Assembly: GCA_958298945.1 (NCBI GenBank)
Contig: OY282608.1
Coordinates: 72,898,806 to 72,962,805, forward strand
Direction: 5' to 3'
Length of the DNA stretch: 64,000 nt
Origin: Atherix ibis
Taxonomy: Eukaryota > Arthropoda > Insecta > Diptera > Athericidae
Shown here: positions 28,441 to 41,847 of the stretch, in pieces
How the letters are laid out: each line of letters begins with the position of its first letter
How positions within the stretch are numbered: position 1 is the stretch's first letter
Position numbers and translations under genes: made by a program
Notes under the pieces: generated by a model
Databases searched by the model: none
What the model saw: the letters and a program-made list of their open reading frames with translations, nothing else
Told to the model about the DNA's origin: nothing

Positions 28441-31400
28441 AACAAGTCAACAAACAAACAAACCAACAAACCAACAAACGAACAAACCAACAAACCAACA
28501 AACGAACAAACCAACAAACCAACAAACGAACAAATCAACAAACGAACAAACCAACAAGCCAACAAACCAACAAACCAACAAACCAACAAACCAACAAACC
28601 AACAAACCAACAAGCCAACAAACCAACAAACCAACGAGCCAACAAGCGAACAAACCAACAAACCAACAAACGAACAAACCAACAAACCAACAAACCAACA
28701 AACCAACAAGCCAAAAACCGAGCAAACCAACAAGCAAACAAACCAACAAACCAACAAGCAAACAAACCAACAAACCAACAAACGAACAAACCAACAAACC
28801 AACAAATTAACAAGCCAACAAACCAACACACCAACAAACCAACAAGCCAACAAGCCAACAAGCAAACAAATCAACAAGCCAACAAACGAACAAACCGACA
28901 AACCACCAAACCACCAAACCAACAAACCAACAAACCAACAAACCAACAAGCCAGCAAACCAACAAACCAACAAGCCAACAAACGAACAAAATAACAAACC
29001 AACAAACCAACAAACCAACAAACCAACAAACCAACAAACCAACAAACCAACAAGCCAACAAACTAACAAACCAACAAACAAACAAACCAACAAGCCAACA
29101 AACCAACAAACCAACAAACCAACAAACCAACAAACGAACAAACCAACAAACCAACAAACCAACAAACAAACAAACCAACAAACCAAGAAACCAACAAACC
29201 AACAAACGAACAAACCAACAAACCAACAAACCAACAAACCAACAAACCAACAAACCAACAAACCAACAAGCCAACAAACCAACAAGCCAACAAACGAACA
29301 AACCAACAAACAAACAAACCAACAAACCAACAAAGCAACAAACCAACAAACGAACAAATCAACAAACCAACAAACGAACAAACCAACAAACCAACAAACC
29401 AACAACCCAACAAACCAACAAACAAACAAACCAACAAACGAACAAACCAACAAACCAACAAACCAACAAACCAGCAAACCAACACACCAACGAACGAACA
29501 AACCAACAAACCAACAAACAAACAAACCAACAAACCAACAAACCAACAAACAAACAAACCAACAAACCAACAAACCAACAAACCAACAAACCAACAAGCC
29601 AACAAACCAACAAACCAACAAACTAACAAATTAACAAAGCAACAAACCAAAAAACCAACAAACCAACAAACGAACAAGCCAACAAACCAACAAACCAACG
29701 AGCCAACAAGTCAACAAACCAACAAACCAACAATCCAACAAACGAACAAACCAACAAACCAACAAACCAACAAACCAACAAACCAACAAACCAACAAACC
29801 AACAAACCAACATACCAACAAACCACCAAACCACCAAACCAACAAACCAACAAACCAACAAACCAACAAGCCAACAAACCAACAAACCAACAAACCAACA
29901 AACCAACAAACGAACAAACCAACAAACCAACAAACCAAGAAGCCAACAAACCAACAAACCAACAAACCAACAAACCAACAAGCCAACAAACTAACAAACC
30001 AACAAACAAACAAACCAACAAGCCAACAAACCAACAAACCAACAAACCAACAAACCAAGAAACGAACAAACCAACAAACCAACAAACCAACAAACAAACA
30101 AACCAACAAACCAACAAACCAACAAACCAACAAACCAACAAACCAACAAACCAACAAACAAACAAACCAACAAACCAACAAACCAACAAACCAACAAGCC
30201 AACAAACCAACAAACCAACAAACCAACAAACAAATAAACCATCAAACCAACAAACCAACAACCAAATAAACCAACAAACCAACAAACCAACAAACCAACA
30301 AACCAACAAGCCAACAAACGAAGAAACCAACAAGCAAACAAACCAACAAACCAACAAACCAACAAACCAACAAACGAACAAACCAACAGACCAACAAACC
30401 AACAAGCCAAAAAACCAACACACCAACAAACAAACAAGCCAACAAGCAAACAAACCATCAAGCCAACAAACGAACAAACCGACAAACCACCAAACCACAA
30501 ACCAACAAATCAACAAACCAACAAACCAACAAACCAACAAGCCAACAAAGCAACAAACCAACAAGCCAACAAACGAACAAACCAACAAACCAACAAACCA
30601 ACAAACCGACAAACCAACAAACCAACAAACCAACAAACCATCAAGCCAACAAACTAACAAACCAACAAACAAACAAACCAACAAGCCAACAAACCAACAA
30701 ACCAACAAACCAACAAACCAACAAACGAACAAACAAACAAACCAACAAACCAACAAACCAACAAACAAACAAACCAACAAACCAAGAAACCAACAAACCA
30801 ACAAACCAACAAACCAACAAACCAACAAACCAAAAAACCAACAAACTAACAAACCAACAAACCAACAAACCAACAAACCAACAAACCAACAAGCCGACAA
30901 ACGAACAAACCAACAAACGAACAAACCAACAAACCAACAAAGCAACAAACCAACAAACGAACAAACCAACAAACCAACAAACGAACAAACCAACAAACCA
31001 ACAAACCAACAAACCAACAAGCCAACAAGCCAACAAACCAACAAACAAACAAACCAACAAACGAACAAACCAACAAACCAACAAACCAACAAACCAACAA
31101 ACCAACAAACCAACAAGCCAACAAACCATCAAACCAACGAGCCAACAAACCAACAAGCCAAGAAACGAACAAACCAACAAACCAACAAACCAACAAGCCA
31201 ACAAACCAACAAACCAACAAACCAACACACGAACAAACCAACAAACCAAGAAGCCAACAAGCCAACAAGCAAACAAACCAACAAGCCAACAAACGAACAA
31301 ACCAACAAACCAACAAACCAACAAGCCAACAAACCAACAAACCAACACACTAACGAACGAACAAACCAACAAACCAACAAACGAACAAACCAACAAACCA

Positions 31401-32500
31401 ACAAACGAACAAACCAACAAACCAACAAACCAACAAACCAACAAACCAACAAACCAACAAGCCAACAAACCAACAAACCAACAAACTAACAAATTAACAA
31501 AGCAACAAACCAAAAAACCAACAAACCATCAAACGAACAAGCCAACAAACCAACAAACCAACGAGCCAACAAGCCAACAAACCAACAATCCAACAAACGA
31601 ACAAACCAACAAACCAACAAACCAACAAACCAACAAACCAACAAACCAACAAACCAACAAACCAACAAACCAACAAACCAACAAACCAACATACCAACAA
31701 ACCACCAAACCAACAAACCAATAAACCAACAAACCAACAAGCCAACAAGCCAACAAACCAACAAACCAACAAGCCAACAAACGAACAAACCAACAAACCA
31801 ACAAACCAACAAACCAACAAACTAACAAGCCAACAAACCAACAAACCAACAAACCAACAAGCCAACAAACTAACAAACCAACAAACAAACAAACCAACAA
31901 ACCAACAAACCAACAAACCATTAAACCAACAAACCAACAAACGAACAAACCAACAAGCAAACAAACCAACAAACCAACAAACCAACAAACGAACAAACGA
32001 ACAAACCAACAAACCAACAAACCAACAAGCCAAAAAACCAACACACCAACAAACAAACAAGCCAACAAGCAAACAAACCAGCAAGCCAACAAACGAACAA
32101 ACCGACAAACCACCAAACCACCAAACCAACAAACCAACAAACCAACAAACCAACAAGCCAACAAAGCAACAAACCAACAAGCCAACAAACGAACAAACCA
32201 ACAAACCAACAAACCAACAAACCAACAAACCAACAAACAAACATACCAACAAGCCAACAAACCAACAAACCAACAACCCAACAAACCAACAAACAAACAA
32301 ACCAACAAACGAACAAACCAACAAACCGACAAACCAACAAACCAACACACCAACGAACGAACAAACCAACAAACCAACAAACAAACAAACCAACAAACCA
32401 ACAAACCACCAAACCACAAACCAACAAACCAACAAACCAACAAACCAACAAACCAACAAGCAAACAAACCAACAAATCAACAAACGAACAAACGAACAAA
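28441..32500. repeat. Segment 3b: mixed variant array with dispersed copies
   Basis: No gene is present. The block running from ACACACCAACGAACG through ATTAACAAAGC to ACATACCAACAAACCACC occurs near 29.48-29.83 kb and again near 31.35-31.70 kb (ATTAAC at 29630 and 31493, offset 1,863). A third copy lies near 35.62-35.93 kb (ATTAAC at 35752). Between them the array is mostly canonical units mixed with AAGCCAAC and AAACGAAC. Confidence 0.7.
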
Positions 32501-33020
32501 CCAACAAACCAACAAACCAACAAACCAACAAGCCAAAAAACCAACACACCAACAAACAAACAAGCCAACAAGCAAACAAACCAACAAGCCAACAAACGAA
32601 CAAACCGACAAACCACCAATTCACCAAACCAACAATCCAACAAACCAACAAACCAACAAGCCAACAAAGCAACAAACCAACAAGCCAACAAACGAACAAA
32701 CCAACAAACCAACAAACCAACAAACCAACAAACCAACAAACAAACAAACCAACAAGCCAACAAACCAACAAACCAACAAACCAACAAACCAACAAACCAA
32801 CAAACGAACAAACCAACAAACCAACAAACCAACAAACAAACAAGCCAACAAACCAACAAACCAACAAACCAACAAACCAACAAACCAACAAACAAACAAA
32901 CCAACAAACAAACAAACCAACAAACCAACAAACCAACAAACCAACAAACAAACAAACCAACAAACCAACAAACCAACAAACCAACAAACCAACAAACCAA
33001 CAAACAAACAAACCAACAAA

Positions 33021-34300
33021 CCACGAAGCCGACAAGCCAACAAACCAACAGGCCAACAAACGAACAAACCAACAAACAAACAAACCAACAAACCAACAAA
33101 CCAACAAGCCAACAAACTAACAAACCAACAAACAAACAAAACAACAAGCCAACAAACCACCAAACCAACAAACCAACAAACCAAGAAACGAACAAACCAA
33201 CAAACCAACAAACCAACAAACAAACAAACCAACAAACCAACAAACCAACAAACCAACAAACCAACAAACCAACAAACCAACAAACCAACAAACCAACAAA
33301 CCAACAAACCAACAAACCAACAAACCAACAAACCAACAAGCCAACAAACCTACAAACCAACAAACAAATAAACCATCAAACCAACAAACCAACAAACAAA
33401 TAAACCAACAAACCAACAAACCAACAAACCATCAAACCAACAAGCCAACAAACGAAGAAACCAACAAGCAAACAAACAAACAAACCAACAAACCAACAAA
33501 CGAACAAACCAACAGACCAACAAACCAACAAGCCAAAAAACCAACACACCAACAAACAAACAAGTCAACAAGCAAACAAACCAACAAGCCAACAAACGAA
33601 CAAACCGACAAACCACCAAATTACCAAACCAACAAACCAACAAGCCAAAAAACCAACACACCAACAAACAAACTAGCCAACAAGCAAACAAACCAACAAG
33701 CCAACAAACGAACAAACCGACAAACCACCAATTCACCAAACCAACAATCCAACAAACCAACAAGCCAACAAAGCAACAAACTAACAAGCCAACAAACGAA
33801 CAAACCAACAAACCAACAAACCAACAAACCAACAAACCAACAAACCAACAAACAAACAAACCAACAAGCCAACAAACCAACAAACCAACAAACCAACAAA
33901 CCAACAAACCAACAAACGAACAAACCAACAAACCAACAAACCAACAAACAAACAAGCCAACAAACCAACAAACCAACAAACCAACAAACCAACAAACCAA
34001 CAAACCAACAAACAAACAAACCAACAAACCAACAAACCAATAAACCAACAAACCAACAAACCAACAAACCAACAAACAAACAAACCAACAAACCAACAAA
34101 CCAACAAACCAACAAACCAACAAACCAACAAACCAACAAACAAACCAACAAACCACGAAGCCGACAAGCCAACAAACCAACAGGCCAACAAACGAACAAA
34201 CCAACAAACAAACAAACCAACAAACCAACAAACCAACAAGCCAACAAACTAACAAACCAACAAACAAACAAACCAACAAGCCAACAAACCAACAAACCAA
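33021..34300. repeat. Spaced direct repeat, copy A (offset 3.12-3.16 kb)
   Basis: The marker order CCACGAAGCCGAC (33021), AAACCACC, CCAAGAAACG, AAATTACC (ATTACC at 33620) and AAACTAGCC (CTAG at 33673) recurs at 36145, 36775 and 36829. The offset moves from 3,124 to 3,155 to 3,156, so the copies differ by about four octamers plus a single base. Confidence 0.8.
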
Positions 34301-34459
34301 CAAACCAACAAACCAAGAAACGAACAAACCAACAAACCAACAAACCAACAAAAAAACAAACCAACAAACCAACAAACCAACAAACCAACAAACCAACAAA
34401 CCAACAAACCAACAAACCAACAAACCAACAAACCAACAAACCAACAAACCAACAAGCCA

Positions 34460-35710
34460 ACAAACCAACAAACCAACAAACCAACAAACAAATAAACTAT
34501 CAAACCAACAAACCAACAAACAAATAAACCAACAAACCAACAAACCAACAAACCATCAAACCAACAAGCAAACAAACGAAGAAACCAACAAGCAAACAAA
34601 CAAACAAACCAACAAACCAACAAACGAACAAACCAACAGACCAACAAACCAACAAGCCAAAAAACCAACACACCAACAAACAAACAAGCCAACAAGCAAA
34701 CAAACCAACAAGGCAACAAACGAACAAACCGACAAACCACCAAATCACCAAACCAACAGACCAACAAACCAACAAACCAACAAGCCAACAAAGCAACAAA
34801 CCAACAAGCCAACAAACGAACAAACCAACAAACCAACAAACCAACAAACCAACAAACCAACAAACCAACAAACCAACAAACCAACAAACCAACAAACCAA
34901 CAAACCAACAAACTAACAAACCAACAAGCCAACAAACTAACAAACCAACAAACAAACAAACCAACAAGCCAACAAACCAACAAACCAACAAACCAACAAA
35001 CCAACAAACGAACAAACCAACAAACCAACAAACCAACAAACCAACAAACCAACAAACAAACAAACCAACAAACCAACAAACCAACAAACCAACAAACCAA
35101 CAAACCAACAAACCAACAAACCAACAAACCAACAAACCAACAAACCAACAAACCAACAAACCAACAAGCCAACAAACCAACAAACGAACAAACCAACAAA
35201 CGAACAAACCAACAAACCAACAAAGCAACAAACCAACAAATGAACAAACCAACAAACCAACAAACGAACAAACCAACAAACCAACAAACCAACAAACCAA
35301 CAAGCCAACAAACCAACAAACAAACAAACCAAGAAACGATAAAAACCAACAAACCAACAAACCAACAAACCAACAAACCAACAAGCCTACAAACCATCAA
35401 ACCAACGAGCCAACAAGCCAACAAACCAACAAGCCAAGAAACGAACAAACCAACAAACCAACAAACCAACAAGCCAACAAACCAACAAACCAACAAACCA
35501 ACAAACGAACAAACCAACAAACCAAGAAGCCAACAAGCCAACAAGCAAACAAACCAACAAGCCAACAAACGAACAAACCAACAAACCAACAAACCAACAA
35601 GCCAACAAACCAACAACCAACACACCAACGAACGAACAAACCAACAAACCAACAAACGAACAAACCAACAAACCAACAAACGAACAAACCAACAAACCAA
35701 CAAACCAACA
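34460..35710. repeat. Spaced direct repeat, copy A (3,688-bp offset)
   Basis: The block includes AAGGCAAC (34711), a unique-looking AACGATAAAAACC junction (CGAT at 35337), AAGCCTAC, and AACAACCAACACACCAACG near 35.61 kb. Each recurs in 38260-39400. The offset is 3,712 at the AAGGC marker and 3,688 at the GATAAAA marker, a 24-bp or three-octamer difference. Confidence 0.83.
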
Positions 35711-36144
35711 AACCAACAAGCCAACAAACCAACAAACCAACAAACTAACAAATTAACAAAGCAACAAACCAAAAAACCAACAAACCATCAAACGAACAAG
35801 CCAACAAACCAACAAACCAACGAGCCAACAAGCCAACAAACCAACAATCCAACAAACGAACAAACCAACAAACCAACAAACCAACAAACCAACAAACCAA
35901 CAAACCAACAAACCAACATACCAACAAACCACCAAACCAACAAACCAATAAACCAACAAACCAACAAACCAACAAGCCAACAAACGAACAAACCAACAAA
36001 CCAACAAACCAACAAGCCAACAAACCAACAAACCAACAAACCAACAAGCCAACAAACTAACAAACCAACAAACAATTAAACCAACAAACCAACAAACCAA
36101 CAAACCAACAAACCAACAAACCAACAAACAAACAAACCAACAAA

Positions 36145-37470
36145 CCACGAAGCCGACAAGCCAACAAACCAACAGGCCAACAAACGAACAAACCAACAAA
36201 CAAACAAACCAACAAACCAACAAACCAACAAGCCAACAAACTAACAAACCAACAAACAAACAAACCAACAAGCCAACAAACCACCAAACCAACAAACCAA
36301 CAAACCAAGAAACGAACAAACCAACAAACCAACAAACCAACAAACCAACAAACAAACAAACCAACAAACCAACAAACCAACAAACCAACAAACCAACAAA
36401 CCAACAAACCAACAAACCAACAAACCAACAAACCAACAAACCAACAAACCAACAAACCAACAAACCAACAAACCAACAAACCAACAAACCAAGAAGCCAA
36501 CAAACCTACAAACCAACAAACAAATAAACCATCAAACCAACAAACCAACAAACAAATAAACCAACAAACCAACAAACCAACAAACCATCAAACCAACAAG
36601 CCAACAAACGAAGAAACCAACAAGCAAACAAACAAACAAACCAACAAACCAACAAACGAACAAACCAACAGACCAACAAACCAACAAGCCAAAAAACCAA
36701 CACACCAACAAACAAACAAGCCAACAAGCAAACAAACCAACAAGCCAACAAACGAACAAACCGACAAACCACCAAATTACCAAACCAACAAACCAACAAG
36801 CCAAAAAACCAACACACCAACAAACAAACTAGCCAACAAGCAAACAAACCAACAAGCCAACAAACGAACAAACCGACAAACCACCAATTCACCAAACCAA
36901 CAATCCAACAAACCAACAAGCCAACAAAGCAACAAACCAACAAGCCAACAAACGAACAAACCAACAAACCAACAAACCAACAAACCAACAAACCAACAAA
37001 CCAACAAACAAACAAACCAACAAGCCAACAAACCAACAAACCAACAAACCAACAAACCAACAAACCAACAAACGAACAAACCAACAAACCAACAAACCAA
37101 CAAACAAACTAGCCAACAAACCAACAAACCAACAAACCAACAAACCAACAAACCAACAAACCAACAAACAAACAAACCAACAAACCGATAAACCAACAAA
37201 CCAACAAACCAACAAACCAACAAACCAACAAACAAACAAACCAACAAACCAACAAACCAACAAACCAACAAACCAACAAACCAACAAACCAACAAACAAA
37301 CAAACCAACAAACCAACAAACCAACAAACCAACAAACCAAGAAACGAACAAACCAACAAACCAACAAACCAACAAACAAACAAACCAACAAACCAACAAA
37401 CCAACAAACCAACAAACCAACAAGCCAACAATCCAACAAACCAACAAACCAACAAACCAACAAACCAACA
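36145..37470. repeat. Spaced direct repeat, copy B (offset 3.12-3.16 kb)
   Basis: This is the second copy of 33021-34300. It overlaps a local 400-bp step: the AAACTAGCC variant appears at 37109 and again at 37509, exactly 50 octamers apart, with similar flanks. Confidence 0.78.
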
Positions 37471-38259
37471 AACGAACAAACCAACAAACCAACAAACCAA
37501 CAAACAAACTAGCCAACAAACCAACAAACCAACAAACCAACAAACAAACAAACCAACAAACCAACAAACAAACAAACCAACAAACCGACAAACCAACAAA
37601 CCAACAAACCAACAAACCAACAAACCAACAAACAAACAAACCAACAAACCAACAAACGAACAAACCAACAAACAAACAAACCAACAAACCAACAAACCAA
37701 CAAGCCAACAAACTAACAAACCAACAAACAAACAAACCAACAAGCCAACAAACCAACAAACCAACAAACCAACAAACCAAGAAACGAACAAACCAACAAA
37801 CCAACAAACCAACAAACAAACAAACCAACAAACCAACAAACCAACAAACCAACAAACCAACAAACCAACAAACCAACAAACCAACAAACCAACAAACCAA
37901 CAAACCAACAAACCAACAAGCCAACAAACCAACAAACCAACAAACCAACAAACAAATAAACCATCAAACCAACAAACCAACAAACAAATAAATAAACAAA
38001 CCAACAAACCAACAAACGAACAAACCAACAGACCAACAAACCAACAAGCCAAAAAACCAACACACCAACAAACAAACAAGCCAACAAGCCAACAAACCAA
38101 CAAACCAACAAACCAACAAACCAAGAATCGAACAAACCAACAAACCAACAAACCAACAAACAAACAAACCAACAAACCAACAAACCAACAAACCAACAAA
38201 CCAACAAACCAATAAACCAACAAACCAACAAACCAACAAGCCAACAAACCAACAAACCA

Positions 38260-39400
38260 ACAAACCAACAAACAAATAAACCATCAAACCAACAAACCAA
38301 CAAACAAATAAACAAACAAACCAACAAACCAACAAACGAACAAACCAACAGACCAACAAACCAACAAGCCAAAAAACCAACACACCAACAAACAAACAAG
38401 CCAACAAGCAAACAAACCAACAAGGCAACAAACGAACAAACCGACAAACCACCAAATCACCAAACCAACAAACCAACAAACCAACAAACCAACAAGCCAA
38501 CAAAGCAACAAACCAACAAGCCAACAAACGAACAAACCAACAAACCAACAAACCAACAAACCAACAAACCAACAAACCAACAAACCAACAAACCAACAAA
38601 CCAACAAACCAACAAACTAACAAACCAACAAGCCAACAAACTAACAAACCAACAAACAAACAAACCAACAAGCCAACAAACCAACAAACCAACAAACCAA
38701 CAAACCAACAAACGAACAAACCAACAAACCAACAAACCAACAAACCAACAAACAAACAAACCAACAAACCAACAAACCAACAAACCAACAAACCAACAAA
38801 CCAACAAACCAACAAACCAACAAACCAACAAACCAACAAACCAACAAGCCAACAAACCAACAAGCCAACAAACGAACAAACCAACAAACGAACAAACCAA
38901 CAAACCAACAAAGCAACAAACCAACAAATGAACAAACCAACAAACCAACAAACGAACAAACCAACAAACCAACAAACCAACAAACCAACAAGCCAACAAA
39001 CCAACAAACAAACAAACCAAGAAACGATAAAAACCAACAAACCAACAAACCAACAAACCAACAAACCAACAAGCCTACAAACCATCAAACCAACGAGCCA
39101 ACAAGCCAACAAACCAACAAGCCAAGAAACGAACAAACCAACAAACCAACAAACCAACAAGCCAACAAACCAACAAACCAACAAACCAACAAACGAACAA
39201 ACCAACAAACCAAGAAGCCAACAAGCCAACAAGCAAACAAACCAACAAGCCAACAAACGAACAAACCAAGAAACCAATAAACCAACAAGCCAACAAACCA
39301 ACAACCAACACACCAACGAACGAACAAACCAACAAACCAACAAACGAACAAACCAACAAACCAACAAACGAACAAACCAACAAACCAACAAACCAACAAA
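38260..39400. repeat. Spaced direct repeat, copy B (3,688-bp offset)
   Basis: This copy matches 34460-35710: AAGGCAAC at 38423, CGATAAAA at 39025, and the AACAACCAACACACC block near 39.30 kb. After this the copies part: copy A continues to an ATTAACAAAGC unit and copy B to consecutive AAACGAAC units. Just upstream, ACCATC recurs at 37962 and 38282, a 320-bp (40-octamer) step. Confidence 0.83.
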
Positions 39401-39599
39401 CCAACAAACCAACAAACCAACAAACCAACAAACGAACAAACGAACAAACGAACAAACCAACAAACGAACAAACCAACAAACCAACAAACCAACAAACCAA
39501 CAAACCAACAAACCAACAAGCCAACAAACCAACAAACGAACAAACCAACAAACCAACAAACCAACAAACGAACAAACCAACAAACCAACAAACCAACAA

Positions 39600-41275
39600 A
39601 CCAACAAACCAACAAACCAACAAACCAACAAATCGACAAGCCAACAAACCAGCAAACCAACAGGCCAAGAAGCCAACAAACGACCAAGCCAACAAACGAA
39701 CAAATCAACAAACAAACAAACCATCAAACAAACAAATCAACAAACCAACAAACGAACAAACCAACAAACCAACAAACCAACATACGAACAAACCAACAAA
39801 TCAACAAAGCAAGTAACCAACAAATCAACAAACCAACAAACCAACAAGCCAACAAAGGAACAAACCAACAAGCAAACAAACCAACAAGCCAACAAACCAA
39901 CAAACCAACAAACGAACAAACCAACAAACGAACAAACCAACAAACCAACAAACCAACAAACGAACAAACCGACAAGCCAACAAGCCAACAAACCAACAAA
40001 CCGACAAACCAACAAACCAACAAACCAACAAGCCAACAAGTCAACAAACCAACAAACCAACAAGCCAACAAACCAAAAATCCACCAAACCAACAAACCAA
40101 CAAAGCAAGAAACCAACAAACCAACAAACCAAAAAACGAACAATCCAACAAACCAACAAACCAACAAACCAACAAAACAACATGCCAACAAGCCAACAAA
40201 CCAACAAGCCAACAAACGAACAAACCAACAAACCAACAAACTAACAAACCAAGGAACAAACAAACCAACAAACCAACAAACAAATAAACCAACAAACCAA
40301 CAAACTAACAAACCAACAAACCAACAAACCAACAAACCAATAAACCAATAAACCAACAAACCAACAAACCAACAAACCAACAAGCCAACAAACCAACAAA
40401 CCAACAAACGAACAAACCAAAAAACCAACAAACCAACAAACCAACAAGCCAACAAACCAACAAACCAACAAACCAACAAACGAATAAACGAACAAACCAA
40501 CAAGCGAACAAACCAACAAACCAACAAACCAACAAGCCAACAAACCAACAAACCAAAAAACCAACAAACCAACAAACGAACAAACCAACAAACCAACAAA
40601 CCAACAAACCAACAAACCAACAAACCAACAAACCAACAAACCAACAAGCCAACAAACCAACTAACCAACAAGCCAACAGGCCAACAAACCAACAAGTCAA
40701 CACACGAACAAACCAACAACCAACAAACCATCAAACCAACAAGCCAACAAACCAACAAACCAACAAACGAACCAACCAAGAAACCAACAAAGCAACAAAC
40801 CCGCAAGCCAACAAACCAACACACCTACAAACGAACAAACGAACAAACCAACAAACGAACAAACCAACAAACCAACAAACCAACAAACGAACAAGCCAAC
40901 AAACCAACAAATCAACAAACCAACTAACGAACAAACCAACAATCCAACAAACCAACAAACCAACAAACCATCAAACCAACAAGCCAACAAACCAAACAAC
41001 CAACAAGCCAACAGGCCAACAAACCAACAAGCCAACAAACGAACAAACCAACAAACGAACAAACCAAGAAACCAACAAACCAACAAACCAACAAGCCAAC
41101 AAACCAACATACCAACAAACGAACAAACGAACAAACCAACAAACGAACAAACTAATAAGCCAACAAACCAACAAACCAACAAGCCAACAAACCAATAAAG
41201 AAACAAACCAACAAACCAACAAACCAACAAACCAACAAACCAACAAACCAACCTACCAACTAACCAACAAACCAA
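39600..41275. repeat. Long-range direct repeat, copy A (16.8-kb offset)
   Basis: The marker order AACGACCAAGCC (CGACC at 39681), CATACGAAC, AAAGGAAC, AACATGCC, AACCCGCAAGCC, ACCAAACAACC and AACCTACCAACTAACC recurs at 56430-58085. The offset is 16,826 bp in the first part and 16,810 bp later, a two-octamer difference. Point differences are visible, such as AACACACCTAC here against AACACACATAC in copy B. Confidence 0.87.
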
Positions 41276-41847
41276 CAAACCAACAAACCAACAAACCAAC
41301 AAACCAACAAACCAACAAACCAACAAACCAACAAACCAACAAACAAATAAACCAACAAACCAACAAACCAACAAACCAACAAACCAACAAACCAACAAAT
41401 CAACAACCCAACAAACGAACAAACCAACAAGCAAACAAACCAACAAACCAACAAACGAACAAACGAACAAACCAACAAACCAACAAACCAACAAGCCAAA
41501 AAACCAACAAACCAACAAACCAAGAATCCAACAACCCAACAAACCAACAAGCCAACAAACCAATAAACCACCAAGCCGACATGCCAACAAACCAACAAGC
41601 CAACAAATGAACAAACCAACAAACAAACAAACCAACAAACCAACAAACCAACAAACCAACAAACCAACAAACCAACAAACCAACAAACCAACAAACGAAC
41701 AAACCAACAAACCAACAAATCAGCAAGCCAACAAACTAACAAATGAGCAAACCAACAAACCAACAAACCAACAAACGAACAAACCAACAAACCAACAAAC
41801 CAACAAACCAACAAACCAACAAACCAACAAAGCGACAAGCCAACAAA

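Larger units (their letters stand above)
32500..41840. repeat. Segment 4: interleaved spaced duplications
   Basis: No gene is present. This segment introduces the CCACGAAGCCGAC variant (33021, 34153 and 36145) and holds several overlapping repeat pairs with offsets of about 3.12-3.16 kb and 3.69 kb, plus two exact-octamer local steps of 320 and 400 bp. The most-used marker order is AAGCCAAAAAACCAACACACC, then ACAAACAAGCC, then AACGAACAAACCGACAAACC. Confidence 0.75.

Noticed and set aside
26573..28810. Long + strand open frames with an asparagine/lysine/proline/threonine/glutamine repeat, as a secreted or structural repeat protein
   Set aside because: The frame is open only because the octamer lacks stops and T is rare. 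All three frames give the same cycle, there is no start context, promoter, signal peptide or non-repeat domain, and the frame ends wherever a variant creates TAA or TGA.
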